In this document: positions 6,207-8,555 of the stretch, in pieces
How positions within the stretch are numbered: the first letter of the stretch is position 1
Layout: each line of letters opens with the position of its first letter
From: a bacterium
Lineage (GTDB): Bacteria; UBA3054
Assembly: GCA_017538635.1 (NCBI GenBank)
Contig: JAFYIM010000441.1
Coordinates: 1-8,555 of the forward strand
DNA length: 8,555 nt
Reading direction: 5' to 3'
Translations under genes and position numbers: made by a program
The notes under the pieces: generated by a model
Database searches by the model: none
Seen by the model: only the letters and a program-made list of their open reading frames with translations
Told to the model about the DNA's origin: nothing

Positions 6207-7391
6207 ATGAGTACTTCTCATGTGTTCGGAAGAGATTATCGTCATATCCCCCAAGCCCCAATCGGTATAATCGCCACCCCGGGAGGACGGGAACTCGCGG
6301 AATCCATCGACAAGGAACTTATCAACGAGCGCCTCGCGCTGCTGGAAGAATATCCCCCCTATGAAAGTTTCCCCGGTTTTCTGAGAGACACTTTCATCAT
6401 CCCCTCCGACAACCCCAGATTCCAGAACGGCGAAGGCAAAGCCGTCATAGACCTTTCCGTCAGGGGCCTCGACCTCTTCTTCATCACCGACATCGGCAAC
6501 TGGGGCATGAAGTACAACCGCAACGGCGAGACCGTTTCCATGGCCCCGGACGAACACTTCCAGGATCTTAAGCGCCTGGTCGCCGCGGCCCGCGGCATGG
6601 GACACCGCTGCAATGTCATTATGCCGATGCTCTACGAGAGCAGGCAGCACCGCATCTCCGGAAGAGAATCCCTTGACTGCGCCATCGCTCTTCAGGAGCT
6701 CGTGAATCTCGGCGTCAACAACATCATGACTATAGACGCCCACAACGCGCACGTTCACAACGCCATTCCCTACCACGGCTTCGAGAACCTGCACGCCGCC
6801 TACCAGATCATCAAAAAGATGGTCAACACCATCCCCGATTTCCGTATAGGCCCCGACAACCTTATCGTCGTCTCCCCCGACCTCGGCGGCATGTCGCGCT
6901 GCCGTTACTTCGCGGAACAGCTTCACACGCATCTTACCGGTTTCTACAAACTGAGAGACCTTTCCAGAGTGGTTGACGGCAAGGCGCCCGTGCTTGAGCA
7001 CAAGTTCTTAGGCGGAAGCATCGCCGGCAGGGACGCCATCGTCGTTGACGACATGATCGCTTCCGGCGGCTCGGTCATCGAGGTCGCCTACAAACTGAAG
7101 GAAGCCGGCGTCAGGAACATTTACGTCGCCTGCACTTTCATGCTCTTCACGAGCGGCGTCGAGAAATTCCAGAAGGCTTACGAGGACGGCGTCATCACGA
7201 GGATCTTCGGAACGAACGCGACCTACACCAGACCGGAGCTTTTAGCGGCCCCCTGGTACACGCAGGTGTCTATTTCCAGGCTCGTCTCGCTTTATATCGA
7301 CCTCTTCAACCGCAACGAGTCGATAGCGAAGCTCCTTGACAATTCCGCCAAGATCAGCAAGCTTCTTGAGACCCACAATCTGCATGCCTAA
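6207..7391 (+). CDS. prs: Ribose-phosphate pyrophosphokinase (PRPP synthetase), long form
   Basis: The enzyme transfers pyrophosphate from ATP to ribose 5-phosphate, making PRPP for purine, pyrimidine, NAD, histidine and tryptophan synthesis. The PRPP loop is at about 277-290 (AIVVDDMIASGGSV), corresponding to VDDMIDTGGT in E. coli. The ATP-site segment MLYESRQHRISGRES at 141-155 corresponds to the Y-x-R-Q-D-R loop, and TIDAHNAHVHNA at 175-186 to the DLHA segment. VVSPDLGGMSRCR at 221-233 matches the VVSPDxGG region. At 394 residues it is about 80 longer than the classical ~315-residue enzyme, with extra N-terminal sequence and an additional ~73-118 segment. Long forms like this exist as a separate bacterial subgroup. 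SD pairing is weak: only GTGAT, 2 nt before the ATG. The 3' end overlaps the lipoprotein start by 8 bp. General function is secure; regulation by ADP or phosphate cannot be judged. Confidence 0.9.
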   Translation: MSTSHVFGRDYRHIPQAPIGIIATPGGRELAESIDKELINERLALLEEYPPYESFPGFLRDTFIIPSDNPRFQNGEGKAVIDLSVRGLDLFFITDIGNWGMKYNRNGETVSMAPDEHFQDLKRLVAAARGMGHRCNVIMPMLYESRQHRISGRESLDCAIALQELVNLGVNNIMTIDAHNAHVHNAIPYHGFENLHAAYQIIKKMVNTIPDFRIGPDNLIVVSPDLGGMSRCRYFAEQLHTHLTGFYKLRDLSRVVDGKAPVLEHKFLGGSIAGRDAIVVDDMIASGGSVIEVAYKLKEAGVRNIYVACTFMLFTSGVEKFQKAYEDGVITRIFGTNATYTRPELLAAPWYTQVSISRLVSLYIDLFNRNESIAKLLDNSAKISKLLETHNLHA

Positions 7392-7836
7392 CATAAGCGT
7401 TCTTCTCCTTCTCATTTTCTCTTCCTTTCTGCTGAGTTCCTGCTGGAAGGAGAACGTTCCCCCCGCCGATCTCATAACGCCCGACCAGGACACTGCCGAG
7501 CTCTACGATCCAATGAATCCCGAGGCTTATGAAGAAGCCAATCCCGAAGACGGCCTCACTCCGGAAGATCCGCTTCCGGAAGTTAAAGGAAACGGCACAT
7601 CCCTTAACTCCCCCGCCGTCATCACCGGCGTCTTCACTAGAATGGGCAAAATGGAAGCGGAAAGCGACTTCATCAGCGAAAAACTCGGCAAGGAAGGCGA
7701 AGACTGGAAGATCAAAAGCACTTCCGTCAGAAACATGGGAAATAAGACCTGCGAAGAGGTCACAGTCGAGACGAAAGGAAACGCCCAAAGCATTTTCTAT
7801 TTCGACATAACGGAATACGAGAATTCCTGGCAGTAG
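7384..7836 (+). CDS. Small predicted lipoprotein of unknown function
   Basis: From the ATG at 7384 the product is 150 residues. It begins with a hydrophobic signal segment (residues 5-16) ending in a lipobox, LSSC, with the lipidated Cys at 20. Residues 22-70 form an acidic, Pro-rich linker rich in Asp, Glu and Pro, probably a flexible tether. Residues about 72-150 look like one small folded domain with alternating beta-like stretches (PAVITGVFTRMG, EEVTVETKG, QSIFYFDITEY). A second Cys lies at 123. I do not recognise the family. The frame could be extended upstream to 7336, but that would put 16 extra residues before the signal peptide, so 7384 is preferred. No clear SD precedes it; the ATG lies inside the end of prs, which suggests coupled translation. 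The helicase follows 4 nt after its TAG. Envelope anchoring is well supported; the role is unknown. Confidence 0.8.
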   Translation: MPNISVLLLLIFSSFLLSSCWKENVPPADLITPDQDTAELYDPMNPEAYEEANPEDGLTPEDPLPEVKGNGTSLNSPAVITGVFTRMGKMEAESDFISEKLGKEGEDWKIKSTSVRNMGNKTCEEVTVETKGNAQSIFYFDITEYENSWQ

Positions 7837-7840
7837 CGAA

Positions 7841-8555
7841 ATGAAAAGCTTCCATCCCTTCCCCTACGACGAGTTCCAGAAGAAAGCCATTGCGGCTATC
7901 GACGGGAACGCCTCCATTTTCGTCTCCGCCCCCACCGGCTCCGGCAAGACCGTTATCGCCGAGCATGTCATTGCGGACGCCATCACGCTCCATCAAAGAG
8001 TCGTTTACACCGCGCCCATCAAAGCTCTGAGCAATCAAAAGTACCGCGAATTCGTAAGACAGTACGGCGAAGCGAACGTCGGCATCCTAACCGGCGACGT
8101 GAACATCAACCGCGACGCCCAGATCATCGTCATGACGACGGAGATCTACCGCAACACTCTGCTTGACGAAGGCAGCACCATTGAGGACGTCGCCTGGATC
8201 ATCTTCGACGAAGTGCATTACCTCGACGACGCGGAGCGCGGCACCGTCTGGGAAGAAGCGATAATCTTCACGCCGAAGCAGACCAGGATACTGGCACTCT
8301 CGGCGACCGTCCCGAACGCGAGGGAACTCTGCGACTGGATGGAGCAGATCCTTAACCGCCCCATGGTGCTTGTCGAAGAAACGAAAAGGCCTGTCCCTCT
8401 CACTTTCGCTTTTCAGGCCCAGAACAGATTCTACACCGACTTCGGAAATTTCAAGGAAGACGCCTACAGGGATCTCAAAAAGCCTCGAAGATATTTCCGC
8501 GGCAGAAGGCCGAAAGATCCTATTACGCCCAACTCTCTTCCGAGGCTCATCGAGC
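7841..8555 (+). CDS. Ski2/Mtr4-like DExH-box helicase (3' partial)
   Basis: The first 238 codons are present; the frame is open at the right edge. Motifs in order: a Q-like FHPFPYDEFQ (4-13), Walker A APTGSGKT (30-37), motif Ia APIKALSNQKYREF (58-71), the GD-x-N-IN segment (85-90), motif Ib MTTEIYRN (98-105), motif II DEVH (123-126) with HYLDD after it, motif III SAT (154-156) and the RPVPL segment (183-187). The combination IKALSNQKYR, TTEIYRN and DEVHYLDDAERGTVWEE is diagnostic of the Ski2/Mtr4 branch of superfamily 2 rather than RecQ, DEAD-box or Lhr. Eukaryotic members unwind RNA for the exosome; bacterial members (for example actinobacterial HelY) are poorly understood. The second RecA domain, ratchet and any arch lie beyond the window. 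No SD is evident, but the ATG is 4 nt after the lipoprotein stop, so it is probably read by coupling within the prs unit. Confidence 0.92.
   Translation, partial: MKSFHPFPYDEFQKKAIAAIDGNASIFVSAPTGSGKTVIAEHVIADAITLHQRVVYTAPIKALSNQKYREFVRQYGEANVGILTGDVNINRDAQIIVMTTEIYRNTLLDEGSTIEDVAWIIFDEVHYLDDAERGTVWEEAIIFTPKQTRILALSATVPNARELCDWMEQILNRPMVLVEETKRPVPLTFAFQAQNRFYTDFGNFKEDAYRDLKKPRRYFRGRRPKDPITPNSLPRLIE

Noticed and set aside
6180..7001. A 273-codon minus-strand open frame opposite prs
   Set aside because: Its His/Val/Gly/Asp-rich sequence is antisense to clear PRPP synthetase motifs; no promoter or RBS was seen for it.

Overview
This 8.5 kb bacterial stretch is gene-dense, of moderately high GC, and looks like ordinary chromosome. 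I see no insertion sequence, phage gene, CRISPR array, tRNA or rRNA. Two exported proteins (one Sec-secreted, one lipoprotein), a ComEC channel, a lysine/alanine-rich histone-H1-like tail and a Ski2-like DExH helicase occur together. That mix suggests a Gram-negative-like bacterium, perhaps of the PVC or a neighbouring phylum, but the sequence alone does not fix the phylum. All three stop codons are used as stops (TGA, TAA and one TAG), so the genetic code looks standard.

Layout. At the left edge is the 3' end of a plus-strand gene encoding a Lys/Ala/Pro-rich tail, followed by a bidirectional hairpin terminator. Facing it is a minus-strand unit in transcription order: prfB (peptide release factor 2), a secreted MORN-type repeat protein of unknown role, and an M20 metallopeptidase. 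Gaps are small (24 nt, then a 4-nt overlap), so these three are probably one operon. About 105 nt divides prfB from a divergent plus-strand comEC, the DNA-uptake channel protein. This divergent region holds a near-ideal extended -10 for prfB and a small palindromic repeat.

After comEC, a consensus-like promoter (TTGACA, 17 nt, TATCAT) overlaps the comEC stop codon. It starts a second plus-strand unit: a long-form ribose-phosphate pyrophosphokinase, a small unrecognised lipoprotein overlapping it by 8 bp, and, 4 nt later, a Ski2/Mtr4-like DExH helicase cut off by the right edge.

Functionally the window mixes translation termination (prfB), nucleotide precursor supply (PRPP synthetase), RNA or nucleic-acid remodelling (helicase), DNA uptake (ComEC), peptide or amide hydrolysis (M20) and two cell-envelope proteins of unknown role. 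I found no convincing new multi-gene system. The points most worth a second look are the apparently leaderless prfB without its usual frameshift, the secreted repeat protein tied to prfB, the bacterial Ski2-like helicase with its orphan lipoprotein neighbour, and the divergent PRPP synthetase.
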